From NCBI GenBank assembly GCA_029972225.1, contig CP124756.1:2338001-2402000 (forward strand): 64,000 nt of DNA. The letters run 5' to 3'. Positions 28,298 to 37,595 of the stretch are shown one piece after another. Position numbers and translations under genes: made by a program. The stretch is from Candidatus Thiothrix putei (GTDB taxonomy: Bacteria; Pseudomonadota; Gammaproteobacteria; Thiotrichales; Thiotrichaceae). The notes beneath the pieces were generated by a model. That model was not told where the DNA came from. It worked only from the letters and a program-made list of their open reading frames with translations, and did no database searches. Within the stretch, counting starts at the first letter, position 1. Each line of letters begins with the position of its first letter.

Positions 28298-29129
28298 ATA
28301 GAGGTTTAACGCATATTTTCCAGCGCAGCAATCCGATCTTCCAACGGTGGGTGGGTCATGAAGATTTTCTTCAAGCCATCGCCCAAGCCACCGGCAATCC
28401 CGAACGCTGCCATTTCACCGGGCAAATCGTGTACCGCATGGGCACTTTGCAGGCGTTTCAGCGCATTGATCATTTTCTGACGACCTGCCAAATCCGCACC
28501 GGCAATATCCGCCTTGAATTCGCGGTAACGTGAGAACCACATCACAATCGCAGTCGCTAAGAACCCCAGCAGAATATCGGCAACGAACGACCCCACAAAA
28601 TACCCGATACCCGGCCCGCTGTTTTCGCTATTGTTACCACGGAAGAAGTTATCCACCACCATGCCAATCAATCGCGCAAAAATAATCACAAAGGTGTTCA
28701 ACACGCCTTGCAGCAAGGTTTGCGTCACCATGTCGCCATTGGCAACGTGACCGATTTCATGCCCCAATACCGCTTCGACTTCATCCGCCGTCATGTGATC
28801 CAACAAACCTTGGCTAACTGCCACCAGCGCATTGTTACGGCTGGCGCCTGTCGCAAATGCGTTCGGGTCAGGTGAATAGAAAATCCCAACCTCCGGCATT
28901 CCAATGCCGGACTTTTCGGCTTGGCGGCGTACCGTTTCCACCAACCAACGCTCTTGCGCCGTGCGCGGGGTTTCAATGATTTGCACACCCATGCTGCGCT
29001 TTGCCATCCATTTGGACATTAGCAAGCTGATAAATGAGCCGCCAAAACCCATAATGATTGCCAATGTCAGAATACCACCCATGCTGCCTGCACTCATATC
29101 AATGCCAAACAACCTGCCGATAATATACC

Positions 29130-29639
29130 TTACAGCGTCAAGACCTGAACATTTTTAAAGGTTTGAAAATTTGTTGTCATCAACTGGGTCAGTTCTTTCT
29201 TGTGATCGGTATCCAGCTTGTCGAGACAGTTGGTGATGGCCGCCTTGAAAGCGGGAAACTTATCATAGTATTTCGAGTACAAGCATTTTTTCTTGACGAA
29301 CTTCCACAACCGTTCAATCAGATTGAGGTTGGGTGAATAGGTCGGTAAAAATAATAGTTCAATATTGAGCCTTTTCGCACAGGCAAACACGGCTTCACAG
29401 CGTTGATACTTGGCATTATCCAAGACCAAAGTGATCGGTATTTTGAGTGCTAACGCTGCAATTTTTTCCAATAATTCACACACGCTGTTAGCGTTGATAT
29501 AGGAGTCGTTAGTGATCGTGATGAGTTGTAGCGTTATCGCATTGAGTGCGCCCAATACGTTGTAGCGTTGTCGACCACAGGGGGCTTTGATGAATACGCG
29601 GGAAAATGACCACAAAAACCCCAGAAACGGTGCTAACAC
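29130..29639 (-). CDS. IS630-type transposase, C-terminal DDE part
   Basis: The 169 residues from the first in-frame GTG hold most of the DDE catalytic core: LVLDNAKYQRCEAVF carries the second Asp and YSPNLNLIERLWKFVKKK the Glu. The first catalytic Asp lies upstream in this same frame, in FFVDAAHF, which is only reached by a -1 shift from the preceding frame at a T7 run (29658-29664). The stop lies four bases from the element end. It is not expected to be active alone; the joined product would be about 349 residues, normal for IS630 transposases. Confidence 0.85.
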   Translation of the reverse strand: MLAPFLGFLWSFSRVFIKAPCGRQRYNVLGALNAITLQLITITNDSYINANSVCELLEKIAALALKIPITLVLDNAKYQRCEAVFACAKRLNIELLFLPTYSPNLNLIERLWKFVKKKCLYSKYYDKFPAFKAAITNCLDKLDTDHKKELTQLMTTNFQTFKNVQVLTL

Positions 29640-30178
29640 GAAGTGGGCGGCATCGACAAAAAAAGGGCGCGTTTGCCCTCCTTAGCCTCCTGAATGCGCG
29701 GTTTTAGTTCATTTTCCAGGAACTTTTCTTGTGCTTCCACATCAGCTTTGGCGGGTATCATCCCCACTTTATGGATGTCCATCCCTATTTTCTTCATAAA
29801 GACACGTACCCTGTCCTCACTGCGTTTGATGCCTGTCAGCTCCTCAATCTTAGCGGCTGCCGCCTTGCTGGTTGCGGGGGGATATTCACGAAAATAGGCT
29901 TCAATCTTGTCTTTATATGCCATCAAATCACTCTGTGGTTTATTGAATCGTATTTCTTTAAGAGCTTCTAAACCGTTAGGTTGTAGGTAGGCGTTTAGGT
30001 AGGCAAGCAGCGTGGCTTCTGTAATCCTTTCCAATCGTTTGATTTCCTTATGCGTCAACTGTTGGGATTTCAGGTACAGCACGGACATTTTCTTACGGAC
30101 TCTGGGATGAGGATGGCGCTCCTTCCAGTAGAACAGCTCCGCTATCTCATCCTCAGTGAAAGTGATTTTTAATGTCAT
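29633..30178 (-). CDS. IS630-type transposase, N-terminal helix-turn-helix part
   Basis: 181 residues comprising the DNA-binding half: two helix-turn-helix segments, with LTHKEIKRLERITEATLLAY near residues 41-60 and a winged-helix-like zone near 90-130. The last eight residues (LSMPPTSC) are out of register with the family. A -1 shift in the T7 run at 29658-29664 continues into FFVDAAHF and the catalytic half, so this is probably the zero-frame product of a programmed frameshift. A simple inactivating base loss is the alternative. Confidence 0.82.
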   Translation of the reverse strand: MTLKITFTEDEIAELFYWKERHPHPRVRKKMSVLYLKSQQLTHKEIKRLERITEATLLAYLNAYLQPNGLEALKEIRFNKPQSDLMAYKDKIEAYFREYPPATSKAAAAKIEELTGIKRSEDRVRVFMKKIGMDIHKVGMIPAKADVEAQEKFLENELKPRIQEAKEGKRALFLSMPPTSC

Positions 30179-30405
30179 ACATTACTCATGGCTGCTTTTG
30201 TTACCAGTCATCTAACCATATTTCCCTGATCAAAAAAACTATTTTATGGCACGGACTGGTATACTCATCGAAATAAACAGCACGACCATCACCGCAAGGT
30301 TCGTCAGTGCCAATAAAGCAATCCGCATCATGTCTCTTCAACCTCTGTATTGAATGTTATGCCCTGAATATTAGGTCACGCGGGGCTAGATTCAAGTTTT
30401 CCTTA

Positions 30406-32643
30406 CTAATTGACGCTTATTTCCAGACCAGTGACATTTTGATAGCCTTTCGGAAGCAATTTGCCGCGCTTGGCACGTTCACTGCGGTACTCGTCCAATT
30501 CCGCACCCTTGATAGTTTTAAACTGCTTACCCGCACGAATCAGCAACGCCGCATTCGCAGGCAACATCGCCGCAAACTGCACCGTTTCATCGGCAATACC
30601 CAACCCACCTTTTTTCAGGCTGATCAACTTATTGCCCTTGCCTTTGGACAATTGCGGCACATCTTGCAAGCCTATCACCAGCACATAACCCGATGATGAC
30701 ACCAGCACCAGCGAATCGGTGGCAATGTTCGTCACCAATAATGGCTGTAAAATCGCCACGCCCTCGCCCACCGTCAGGGTCACTTTGCCCGCCTTCACCC
30801 GGCTTTGCATCTCGCCAAAGGTACACAAGAAACCGTAACCTTCCGCCGAATGCAGCAAATACTGATCGCTGTCTTTGCCCATTAGTGCGTATTGGAACTT
30901 TGCGCCTGCCGGTGGCGCGAGTTTGCCCGTCAACGGTTCGCCCTGCCCGCGTGCCGATGGCAAGGCATTCGCAGGCAAGGAATACGTGCGCCCGGTGCTA
31001 TCCAGCAATACCACTTGCTGGCTGGAACGCCCACGTACTGAGGTCAGGAATTCATCACCCTGCTTATAGCTCAATGACGCGGGGTCAATATCATGCCCTT
31101 TTGCCGACCGAATCCAGCCCATTTTCGACACCACCACCGTCACCGGTTCGGATGGTGTTAGCGCAGTTTCGTCCAACACTTGTGCTGCTGCGCGTTCTTG
31201 CAAGGGCGAACGCCGTGCATCACCGTACAACTTCGCGTCTTCTTTCAATTCTTTGCGAATCAAATTGGTGAGTTTGGTATCCGAACCCAGCAATGCCAGC
31301 AGGGTTTCTTTTTCCTTTTCCAACTCGTCCAATTCACCGCGAATCTTCATTTCTTCCAAACGTGCCAATTGACGCAATTTGGTATCCAAAATGTAATCCG
31401 CCTGAATCTCGGTCAAATCGAAACGCTGCATTAACACCACCTTCGGCTCGTCTTCGGTGCGGATAATGTGGATCACTTCATCAATATTGAGGAATGCCAC
31501 CAACAAACCCGCCAATAAATGCAGGCGTTTTTCGACTTTATCCAACCGCCATTGCAAGCGGCGCGTCACCGTTTGCCGCCGGAAGGTCAGCCATTCGGTC
31601 AAAATATGCAGCAAGTTTTTGACTTGCGGGCGACCATTCAGGCCGATCATATTCATATTGACGCGGTAACTGCGCTCTAAGTCGGTGCTGGCGAATAAAT
31701 GCGACATCAGCATGTCCACGTCCACGCGGTTGGAACGCGGCACAATCACCAAGCGCACCGGCTGTTCGTGGTCGGATTCATCGCGCAAATCTTCCACCAA
31801 CGGCAGTTTCTTCGCCTGCATTTGCGCGGCGATTTGCTCCAGAATCTTGCTGCCCGACACCTGATACGGCAAGGCAGTAATAATAATGTCACCGTCTTCA
31901 ATTTCGTAACGCGCCCGCATCCTAAATGTGCCGTTACCCTTTTCGTAGAGCGCGAGGAAATCCGCCGCTGGAGTAATGATTTCGGCTTCGGTAGGGAAAT
32001 CCGGCGCGGGAATGTGCTGATGCAAATCCTGCAAGGTCGCATTCGGGTGATCGAGCAAATGCAGACACGCATTCACCACTTCGCGCAGGTTATGCGGCGG
32101 AATATCGGTCGCCATCCCCACCGCAATGCCGCTGCCACCGTTGAGCAAAATATTCGGTAAACGGGCGGGCAAAATGGTTGGTTCTTCCAACGAACCATCG
32201 AAATTCGGTTGCCATTGCGCCGTACCCTGTCCCAATTCTTGCAGCAACACTTTGGCGTAAGCAGTCAAGCGCGATTCGGTGTAACGCATTGCCGCAAACG
32301 ATTTCGGGTCATCTTGCGAACCCCAGTTGCCCTGCCCATCCACCAGCGTGTAGCGGTAGGAAAACGGTTGCGCCATTAACACCATTGCTTCATAACACGC
32401 CGAATCACCGTGCGGATGGAATTTACCCAATACGTCACCGACAGTACGTGCTGATTTTTTGTGTTTGGAAGCCGCCGTCAGCCCTAATTCGGACATGGCG
32501 TAGACAATGCGGCGTTGTACGGGCTTTAAGCCGTCGCCAAGATGCGGCAAGGCGCGATCAAGAATGACGTACATGGAATAGTCGAGATAGGCTTTCTCGG
32601 TGTATTCTTGAAGTGGCAGGGTTTCGATGCCTTCGTAGTTCAT
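30406..32643 (-). CDS. parC: DNA topoisomerase IV subunit A
   Basis: A 745-residue type IIA topoisomerase subunit; with ParE it unlinks daughter chromosomes. The breakage-reunion domain holds the catalytic Tyr121 in [10 protein letters not shown]. The quinolone-determining region reads [12 protein letters not shown], with Ser81 and Glu85 as in drug-sensitive enzymes. The C-terminal half carries the beta-pinwheel DNA-binding repeats. Length is close to the E. coli protein (752). It differs from GyrA in lacking the GyrA-box region at the C-terminus. parE is not in the window. It lies about 70 bases downstream of the htpX start region on the same strand. Confidence 0.95.
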   Translation of the reverse strand: MNYEGIETLPLQEYTEKAYLDYSMYVILDRALPHLGDGLKPVQRRIVYAMSELGLTAASKHKKSARTVGDVLGKFHPHGDSACYEAMVLMAQPFSYRYTLVDGQGNWGSQDDPKSFAAMRYTESRLTAYAKVLLQELGQGTAQWQPNFDGSLEEPTILPARLPNILLNGGSGIAVGMATDIPPHNLREVVNACLHLLDHPNATLQDLHQHIPAPDFPTEAEIITPAADFLALYEKGNGTFRMRARYEIEDGDIIITALPYQVSGSKILEQIAAQMQAKKLPLVEDLRDESDHEQPVRLVIVPRSNRVDVDMLMSHLFASTDLERSYRVNMNMIGLNGRPQVKNLLHILTEWLTFRRQTVTRRLQWRLDKVEKRLHLLAGLLVAFLNIDEVIHIIRTEDEPKVVLMQRFDLTEIQADYILDTKLRQLARLEEMKIRGELDELEKEKETLLALLGSDTKLTNLIRKELKEDAKLYGDARRSPLQERAAAQVLDETALTPSEPVTVVVSKMGWIRSAKGHDIDPASLSYKQGDEFLTSVRGRSSQQVVLLDSTGRTYSLPANALPSARGQGEPLTGKLAPPAGAKFQYALMGKDSDQYLLHSAEGYGFLCTFGEMQSRVKAGKVTLTVGEGVAILQPLLVTNIATDSLVLVSSSGYVLVIGLQDVPQLSKGKGNKLISLKKGGLGIADETVQFAAMLPANAALLIRAGKQFKTIKGAELDEYRSERAKRGKLLPKGYQNVTGLEISVN

Positions 32644-32759
32644 GGATGTCCTGATTCCTTATTCTAGGTTGAGCACAGAGTAATGCACAATGTCACTGAA
32701 AGACAACCAACTTCTCTAAATCAGCCATATAACCTTGAAACATTGAAGATTTTTAATTT

Positions 32760-33242
32760 ATGCAAACCACTGTACTGATTGCTGACTACCAGAATACAAC
32801 CCATGCGACGGATATTGGTCGCCTACTTGCCCACTATGCACAAGATCCGATGGGAGGTGGCAAACCACTACCGGATGAGATCACCCAAAGTGTTGCCCAA
32901 GCACTAGCCCGTATTCCCCATGCCTTTAGCGTATTGTGTTATGTAGATGGTCAACCCGCCGGACTAGTTAACGGCTTCGAGGCATTTTCAACATTCCAGT
33001 GCAAGCCACTCATTAATGTTCATGATGTTGTTGTCGCTGAAGCATTTCGCGGCATGGGCCTCAGCCAATTATTACTCACTAAAGTGGAGGAGGTTGCACG
33101 GGCAAGAGGCTGTTGCAAGCTGACGCTTGAGGTACTGGAAGGCAACCAGCAAGCACAACACGCCTATCGAAAATTCGGGTTTATGGGCTATGAACTAGAC
33201 CCACAGGTAGGCAAAGCATTGTTTTGGCAAAAACCTTTATGA
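32760..33242 (+). CDS. GNAT family N-acetyltransferase
   Basis: A 160-residue acetyl-CoA-dependent acyltransferase. The central GNAT motif A is visible in VVVAEAFRGMGLSQLLLTKVE (about residues 89-108), with the RGMGLSQ pyrophosphate loop, and ARGCCKLTLEVLEGNQQAQHAYRKFGF (motif B region) follows. The substrate is unknown. It stands between parC (divergent) and glgC with no clear operon partner. Confidence 0.85.
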   Translation: MQTTVLIADYQNTTHATDIGRLLAHYAQDPMGGGKPLPDEITQSVAQALARIPHAFSVLCYVDGQPAGLVNGFEAFSTFQCKPLINVHDVVVAEAFRGMGLSQLLLTKVEEVARARGCCKLTLEVLEGNQQAQHAYRKFGFMGYELDPQVGKALFWQKPL

Positions 33243-33313
33243 CACTCGCACCCACCATCAATCCAGCGTACAGTTATCACTAAATGTAACAACAATTGAC
33301 CGTTTGGAGCGGA

Positions 33314-34585
33314 ATGATGACAACCAATAACCCTCGCTACGTCAGCTTACTGACCCGTAATACCCTAGCACTAGTACTCGCAGGAGGGCGCGGCTCACGT
33401 TTGTATGAACTCACCGATCGCCGAGCTAAACCTGCTGTCTATTTTGGTGGGAAATTTCGCATTATTGACTTTCCTCTGTCTAACTGCGTGAACTCAGGCA
33501 TTCGTAAAATTGGCGTCTTAACTCAATACAAAGCCCACTCACTCATTCGGCATTTGGTACATGGCTGGTCAAACTTTCGCACCGAACTGGGCGAATTTGT
33601 GGAAGTATTACCCGCCTCACAACGTACCACAGGCAACTGGTATGCAGGCACTGCGGATGCCATTTACCAAAATCTGGACATTGTAGAAGCACTGCGTCCT
33701 AAATATGTGTTGGTACTGGCAGGCGACCATATTTATAAAATGGACTATGGCGAGATGTTAGCCTACCACGTCGAAAAAGGTGCTGACATGACCGTCGCTT
33801 GCGTCGGTGTCCCGTTAGAAGATGCAAAAGGCTTTGGCGTAATGACCGTCGATGAGCATCACAAAGTCGTCGCTTTTGATGAAAAACCGGCAGAACCACG
33901 CCCCATGCCGGGTTCACAGGATACGGCACTGGCTTCGATGGGTAACTACATCTTCAACACCGACTTTTTGTTTGAGCAATTACACAAAGATGCTGCCAAC
34001 CCTGATTCCAGCCGCGATTTTGGTAAAGACATTATCCCCGCGCTGATCAAAGAACATGCGGTATATGCTTACCCATTCCGTGACCCTATTACCGGAAAAC
34101 AACCGTATTGGCGCGATGTGGGTACTATTGATGCCTTCTGGGAGGCTAATATGGAACTCGTCTCTATCGAACCAGAATTAAACTTATACGATGATGCATG
34201 GCCTATTCTGACTTACCACCGTCAACTACCTTCAGCCAAATTCGTCTTTCGGGATGCCGGGCGTGAAGGCAAAGCCTTGGATTCGGTGGTTTCCGCAGGC
34301 TGTGTCATTTCAGGCGCAACCGTCGTTAACTCGCTACTCTTTTCCAATGTCAAAGTCCATTCTTACAGCGCTGTCCAAGACTCGGTACTGTTGCCAGAAG
34401 TACGGGTTGGCAGGCACTGCCGCATCACGCGTGCGGTGATTGATCGTGGCTGTAACTTACCAGAGGGAACCGTCATTGGTGAAGATCGCGAAGCAGACGC
34501 CAAACGCTTCCGCGTTACCAACAAAGGCATAACACTAGTGACACCGGAAATGCTTGGGCAGAAGGGTTCAGCCAGCGTTGGTTAA
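33314..34585 (+). CDS. glgC: Glucose-1-phosphate adenylyltransferase
   Basis: GlgC makes ADP-glucose, the glucosyl donor for bacterial glycogen. The ATG at 33314 follows GGAGCGG and gives 423 residues. The N-terminal nucleotide-binding loop reads [19 protein letters not shown], and [20 protein letters not shown] follows. The allosteric and substrate Lys segment [18 protein letters not shown] lies in the middle, and a left-handed beta-helix (with [12 protein letters not shown]) forms the C-terminal third. No other glycogen genes adjoin. Before the IS66-type insertion, its TAA overlapped the stop codon of the convergent CelD-like gene. Confidence 0.95.
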   Translation: MMTTNNPRYVSLLTRNTLALVLAGGRGSRLYELTDRRAKPAVYFGGKFRIIDFPLSNCVNSGIRKIGVLTQYKAHSLIRHLVHGWSNFRTELGEFVEVLPASQRTTGNWYAGTADAIYQNLDIVEALRPKYVLVLAGDHIYKMDYGEMLAYHVEKGADMTVACVGVPLEDAKGFGVMTVDEHHKVVAFDEKPAEPRPMPGSQDTALASMGNYIFNTDFLFEQLHKDAANPDSSRDFGKDIIPALIKEHAVYAYPFRDPITGKQPYWRDVGTIDAFWEANMELVSIEPELNLYDDAWPILTYHRQLPSAKFVFRDAGREGKALDSVVSAGCVISGATVVNSLLFSNVKVHSYSAVQDSVLLPEVRVGRHCRITRAVIDRGCNLPEGTVIGEDREADAKRFRVTNKGITLVTPEMLGQKGSASVG

Positions 34586-34602
34586 GTCAATAGGCTTTCT
34601 CG

Positions 34603-34610
34603 CTTTTTTT
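34603..34610. repeat. 8-bp target duplication of the IS66-type element, left copy
   Basis: CTTTTTTT here is repeated at 36075-36082 on the other side of the element. Eight base pairs is the normal duplication size for the IS66 family. Confidence 0.9.
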
Positions 34611-36074
34611 GTAACTACTCAGTCTATCCAAAAACCGCTCTGAGAGACTCAAACGGATTTCGCCCCTGAATCTTGTCGGTTTCCCACACGGAACGGATAA
34701 CACAAAAAGCCTCCGCACCGCCCATTGCGCGGAATCCACCCGCCACCTTGAGTTTAACTTTGACGGGTCGAACGGCTCGTTCAGCCAGATTGTTGTCAAA
34801 CGGTACATCAAACCGCTGAATGAACTGCAACACCGAATCCTTGAAGTCACGTAGACGGCATAACAAGTTTCTGGCGGGGTCTTGTTTGGCTTTGCCTTGT
34901 TTAGGGTTGATTTTAGGTTGTTCAGGGAAAATCAACAGTCCGTGATTCACCCATTGGTCATAACGTTGCTTGAGTTCAGTCATTTGCTCCAGCGACAATG
35001 CCGTTTGTTGCGCGTCTTTTGCTTCAGCCACTGCGGTCTTAGCATCAATCAAGACCTGTTTGAGTTGTGCAGGCCATTGATGTTTGAGGGTTTCATCAAA
35101 GTAGTTCAACTCCCGCAGCAGATGCGCCCCACAAAGGCTGTGTACCACCTGATCAAAGCGGAAATACGGTTTCCAATGGTCATGAACCGCAACGCCTTGG
35201 AATACCGGCAGGATTCCCGCCGCTGTCATGGCCTCGTATCCGCGCCGTGCATGGGCAGTGTAGTAAACGGCTTCGGGTGTTGCGGCTACATGCAACCATT
35301 GGGTTTTGCCTTGCGCCCGCATTCCGCTTTCATCAAAGTGAGCCACGTCGCTGCTACTAATGGTGTTCTGAATAGCTGTATAAGTGGCCGTCAGGTTTTC
35401 ACTCGCCTGACCGATCCAGTGCTGCACACTGCCATCGGAAGGCTTAACACCGTATTGGTCGAATACAATCTCGCTTGCCCGTGACAGCGAAATGAAATGA
35501 CCTTGTACCAAACCCACCGTATAGGCCTTTAAACGTGCGCCGTAACTGATGTAAGGGGCGAGTGTTGCCGGGAATTCGCCTTTATGAACCTTGCCACAAC
35601 CACACGTGCAAATCAGTTGGCGGTGTTCCGTGACCACGATTTGGGGTTCGGGAATGTCCCACTGTTGCCGACATTCACCTGTCTCAATCAGGGCTTCGGT
35701 TAGCGGCAAACCACAGTCGCAATGCCCGGCAACACCGTAATATTCCACGTGATCGGGTGATGGGTGCATCACGAGGCTATGCCCTTTATGACCTGGCTGG
35801 CCACCTTTTGGGCGTTGTCCAAGCTGACGCGGCTGTGCGGGTTGGCGTTTCAGTCCATCCGATGACGGGGGCTTGTGTGAATTTTTACTGTTTTTGTTGA
35901 GCTGTGCTTCCAGCTCATTCACGCGGGCGGTCAACTGATCAATACGGTCAAACAGCGTCAACACTAACTCCACCAATTCGGCGTGGCTTAACTGCTGGAG
36001 ACTTTCTCGTGTTGGGCGGGGTAGCTGGTTCATATCGATAGTGTAGCTGATTTTTTAGGAGACTGAGTAGTTAC
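34611..36074 (-). mobile_element. IS66-type insertion sequence (1464 bp)
   Basis: Perfect 15-base terminal inverted repeats (GTAACTACTCAGTCT at 34611-34625 and its complement at 36060-36074) are flanked by an 8-bp duplication CTTTTTTT. The element encodes only the large transposase and lacks the small accessory genes, like the simpler ISBst12-type branch of the family. It inserted at the 3' end of a CelD-like gene in an A/T tract. The transposase stop codon overlaps the left repeat. Confidence 0.95.
34624..36033 (-). CDS. IS66 family transposase
   Basis: A 469-residue transposase. It has an N-terminal leucine-rich coiled coil (about residues 15-45), the KNSKNSHKPPSSD motif (about 47-59) typical of the family, a Cys-rich zinc segment (CDCGLPL, then CTCGCGKVH), and the DDE core with DVAHFDESGMRAQG, VAVHDHWKPY and the Glu in FDNNLAERAVRPVKVKLK. 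The ATG overlaps the stop of the reading frame of the interrupted host gene by four bases (ATGA), so host translation could reinitiate here. Confidence 0.95.
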   Translation of the reverse strand: MNQLPRPTRESLQQLSHAELVELVLTLFDRIDQLTARVNELEAQLNKNSKNSHKPPSSDGLKRQPAQPRQLGQRPKGGQPGHKGHSLVMHPSPDHVEYYGVAGHCDCGLPLTEALIETGECRQQWDIPEPQIVVTEHRQLICTCGCGKVHKGEFPATLAPYISYGARLKAYTVGLVQGHFISLSRASEIVFDQYGVKPSDGSVQHWIGQASENLTATYTAIQNTISSSDVAHFDESGMRAQGKTQWLHVAATPEAVYYTAHARRGYEAMTAAGILPVFQGVAVHDHWKPYFRFDQVVHSLCGAHLLRELNYFDETLKHQWPAQLKQVLIDAKTAVAEAKDAQQTALSLEQMTELKQRYDQWVNHGLLIFPEQPKINPKQGKAKQDPARNLLCRLRDFKDSVLQFIQRFDVPFDNNLAERAVRPVKVKLKVAGGFRAMGGAEAFCVIRSVWETDKIQGRNPFESLRAVFG

Positions 36075-37187
36075 CTTTTTTTTATAATAGTGATAGGCAC
36101 TTTTGACGAACTGCATAGTGCGCAGCAAAGGCTTACTTAACGGGTGTTGAGTGCTCAAGTGGAAATTAACCATTTTGCGGCGATCAACCCATAAATGGTC
36201 AATCATGGGATGATTTGGAATCGCACAAGAATCCATCCACTTCAATGACGTATCATTTAACGTGCGGTAAATGTTTTCCAACTCCAACAAGACTCCGGGC
36301 GAATACGCGGCATAATCTTCGTGGTAAGCAATTTTCAGGGCGTAACTACCCTGTGTTGCATTCACCAGATTTAACTTAATCGCAATGGGTTTACCATTCA
36401 ACAACAGTCGCAACATCATCAATTGTCTGTTTGCCGCTGCATTACGAATAAGGTTCTCCGCAAACTCACGCTCCTCGCAGTGGCAACTCATTGCGGTCAA
36501 GGCACGGCCTTTCCACCCCTGCTCTTCTAAGCGTAAAAAATCATTAATCCAATCACTTAACCCCTGCCCTTGCCCCGGCAGTAACGTTTGAAACTCCAAC
36601 TTACCTAAATTTTCAAGACGTCGACGCAAACGGCTGTATTCTTTACGTTTCTTCTTGCGCTGATGTATTAATACATAATCTTCACCCGAAGTTCCCGCCG
36701 TCAATAATGCCCGATCCCACGTATCTTTTTCATTCAATAAACAGCCTTGGCCTTGAGCACACAACCGTAAATAGTGAGCAAACTCACCGTCAGCGGGTAC
36801 TTTATTGAGTGAAAACGCTAATGCCCCCGAATGTTTGTGCAACCAGTTAAATAACGCTTCCAACGTTTCTGCGGCATACAACTTGTGCACCAACGGCGTC
36901 CCCAACGGGCAATGCGGATGCAGCCAGTTAAGCCAATGACGAGCGGGGAATTGTTGATAGGTCTGTTGCTGTACCAGCGGAAACAACCCCGTTAAGCGAG
37001 AATGTGCCGCATCTGACCACACTAATAAAACAGCTACCTTATCCTGGGCAGGCAAGGTTTCCAAAGCGGGTAACAATGCCCAACTCTCATAGAAAACATT
37101 GGGTTCAAGTGTATGACGTGTCAGTAAGTCCCATGCGGGAACAATATCACGCAATTCATGTATAGCGGTTACCAGTTGCGTAGTCAA
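36030..37187 (-). CDS. CelD/BcsL-like GNAT acyltransferase with IS-altered C-terminus
   Basis: A 385-residue protein of the BioF2/CelD-type acetyltransferase family (paired GNAT-like domains, often near polysaccharide genes). The stretch KKKRKEYSRLRRRLENLG (about residues 177-194) and the GKPIAIKLNLV strand with YALKIAYHEDYAAYSPGVLL (about 282-301) are typical. The last 14 codons come from the IS66-type element: the original frame would have ended in KKKRESLLT after 377 residues, whereas it now reads KKKVTTQSPKKSATLSI. The core domain is intact, so activity may survive. The substrate is unknown. Confidence 0.8.
   Translation of the reverse strand: MTTQLVTAIHELRDIVPAWDLLTRHTLEPNVFYESWALLPALETLPAQDKVAVLLVWSDAAHSRLTGLFPLVQQQTYQQFPARHWLNWLHPHCPLGTPLVHKLYAAETLEALFNWLHKHSGALAFSLNKVPADGEFAHYLRLCAQGQGCLLNEKDTWDRALLTAGTSGEDYVLIHQRKKKRKEYSRLRRRLENLGKLEFQTLLPGQGQGLSDWINDFLRLEEQGWKGRALTAMSCHCEEREFAENLIRNAAANRQLMMLRLLLNGKPIAIKLNLVNATQGSYALKIAYHEDYAAYSPGVLLELENIYRTLNDTSLKWMDSCAIPNHPMIDHLWVDRRKMVNFHLSTQHPLSKPLLRTMQFVKSAYHYYKKKVTTQSPKKSATLSI
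36075..36082. repeat. 8-bp target duplication of the IS66-type element, right copy
   Basis: CTTTTTTT, matching 34603-34610. It lies within codons for the Lys run near the C-terminus of the CelD-like gene. Confidence 0.9.
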
Positions 37188-37298
37188 AGTGAGTACCCAG
37201 TTATAATTATTGAATTACTATATGAGTGACTATTGTCAACCTAATGAGCTATTGGACTTAAGCGAATTCCCGACAAACGTATCCAAATCAACGACAAC

Positions 37299-37326
37299 AA
37301 AAAAGCGAGCCGAAACTCGCTTTTTT
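37299..37326. terminator. Bidirectional rho-independent terminator
   Basis: GCGAG pairs with CTCGC around a six-base loop, flanked by six A and six T. On the minus strand it ends the TrpD-like and 65-residue gene pair, 25 bases after the stop. It also blocks transcription in the other direction. The region 37188-37298 up to the CelD-like start holds nothing else recognised. Confidence 0.88.
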
Positions 37327-37350
37327 GGTCTTCACAAGAAAGGATAACGC

Positions 37351-37548
37351 TTAGGCAGCGATCCACTCTTTGTAGGCTTCCATGTCTTTTTCCTGACCAG
37401 CAGCATAACCCGCTTCATACGCTTCTGTCAGGCGCTGCTCTTCACGCATAGGGTTGAGCAGGTAGCCACCTTGCCAGCCTTGCAGGAACTCAGGGTCAAC
37501 GCCCGCTTTTTCCATTTCTACCACAGCGTTGTAATACTGCATATTCAT
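37351..37548 (-). CDS. 65-residue acidic protein, unrecognised
   Basis: A small soluble protein rich in Glu, Ala, Tyr and Gly, with no signal peptide or membrane segment. It contains FLQGWQGGYLLNPMREEQR and AYEAGYAAGQEKDMEAYKEW. The GWxGGY and GYxAG elements faintly recall ribosome modulation factor, but the order and Cys-Pro-Tyr element differ, so this is not a call. AGAGAGG lies upstream of the ATG. It follows the TrpD-like gene by 47 bases on the same strand and shares its terminator, so the two are probably an operon. Confidence 0.7.
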   Translation of the reverse strand: MNMQYYNAVVEMEKAGVDPEFLQGWQGGYLLNPMREEQRLTEAYEAGYAAGQEKDMEAYKEWIAA

Positions 37549-37595
37549 TTGTCATGTCCTCTCTAAATCAAAAATGAAAATAAACGTGGTGCTTT

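Larger units (their letters stand above)
29126..30261 (-). mobile_element. IS630-type insertion sequence (1136 bp) inside htpX
   Basis: The element is bounded by TA at 29124-29125 and 30262-30263, the target duplication typical of IS630/Tc1-mariner elements. These limits were chosen because they restore the htpX frame exactly. The ends start TACCTTACAGCGTC and (reverse complement of the other end) TACCAGTCCGTGCC, which share TACC but otherwise match poorly, so the terminal repeats are weak. It carries one transposase split over two overlapping frames, on the same strand as htpX, and could drive some transcription of the htpX remnant. Confidence 0.85.
28306..30331 (-). pseudogene. htpX: htpX protease gene split by an IS630-type insertion
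   Basis: HtpX is an inner-membrane zinc metalloprotease for membrane protein quality control. The 5' fragment (30331 down to 30262) encodes MMRIALLALTNLAV and about ten more residues, a typical HtpX first helix. The 3' fragment (29125 to 28306) encodes RLFGIDMSAG and the rest, including the catalytic VLGHEIGHVANGD. Removing 29126-30261 and one TA copy joins the halves in frame (reading SMSIIGRLFGID) into a 295-residue HtpX of normal length. The intact gene is therefore lost; the remnant keeps the active site but lacks the first membrane helix and its native start. Confidence 0.92.

Noticed and set aside
34587..34850. Short minus-strand frame ending in KKSEKAY beyond the IS66-type left end
   Set aside because: It reads the transposase 3' end in another frame and runs out into the flank. 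The true pre-insertion frame of the host gene has eight T in the tract and ends in RESLLT.
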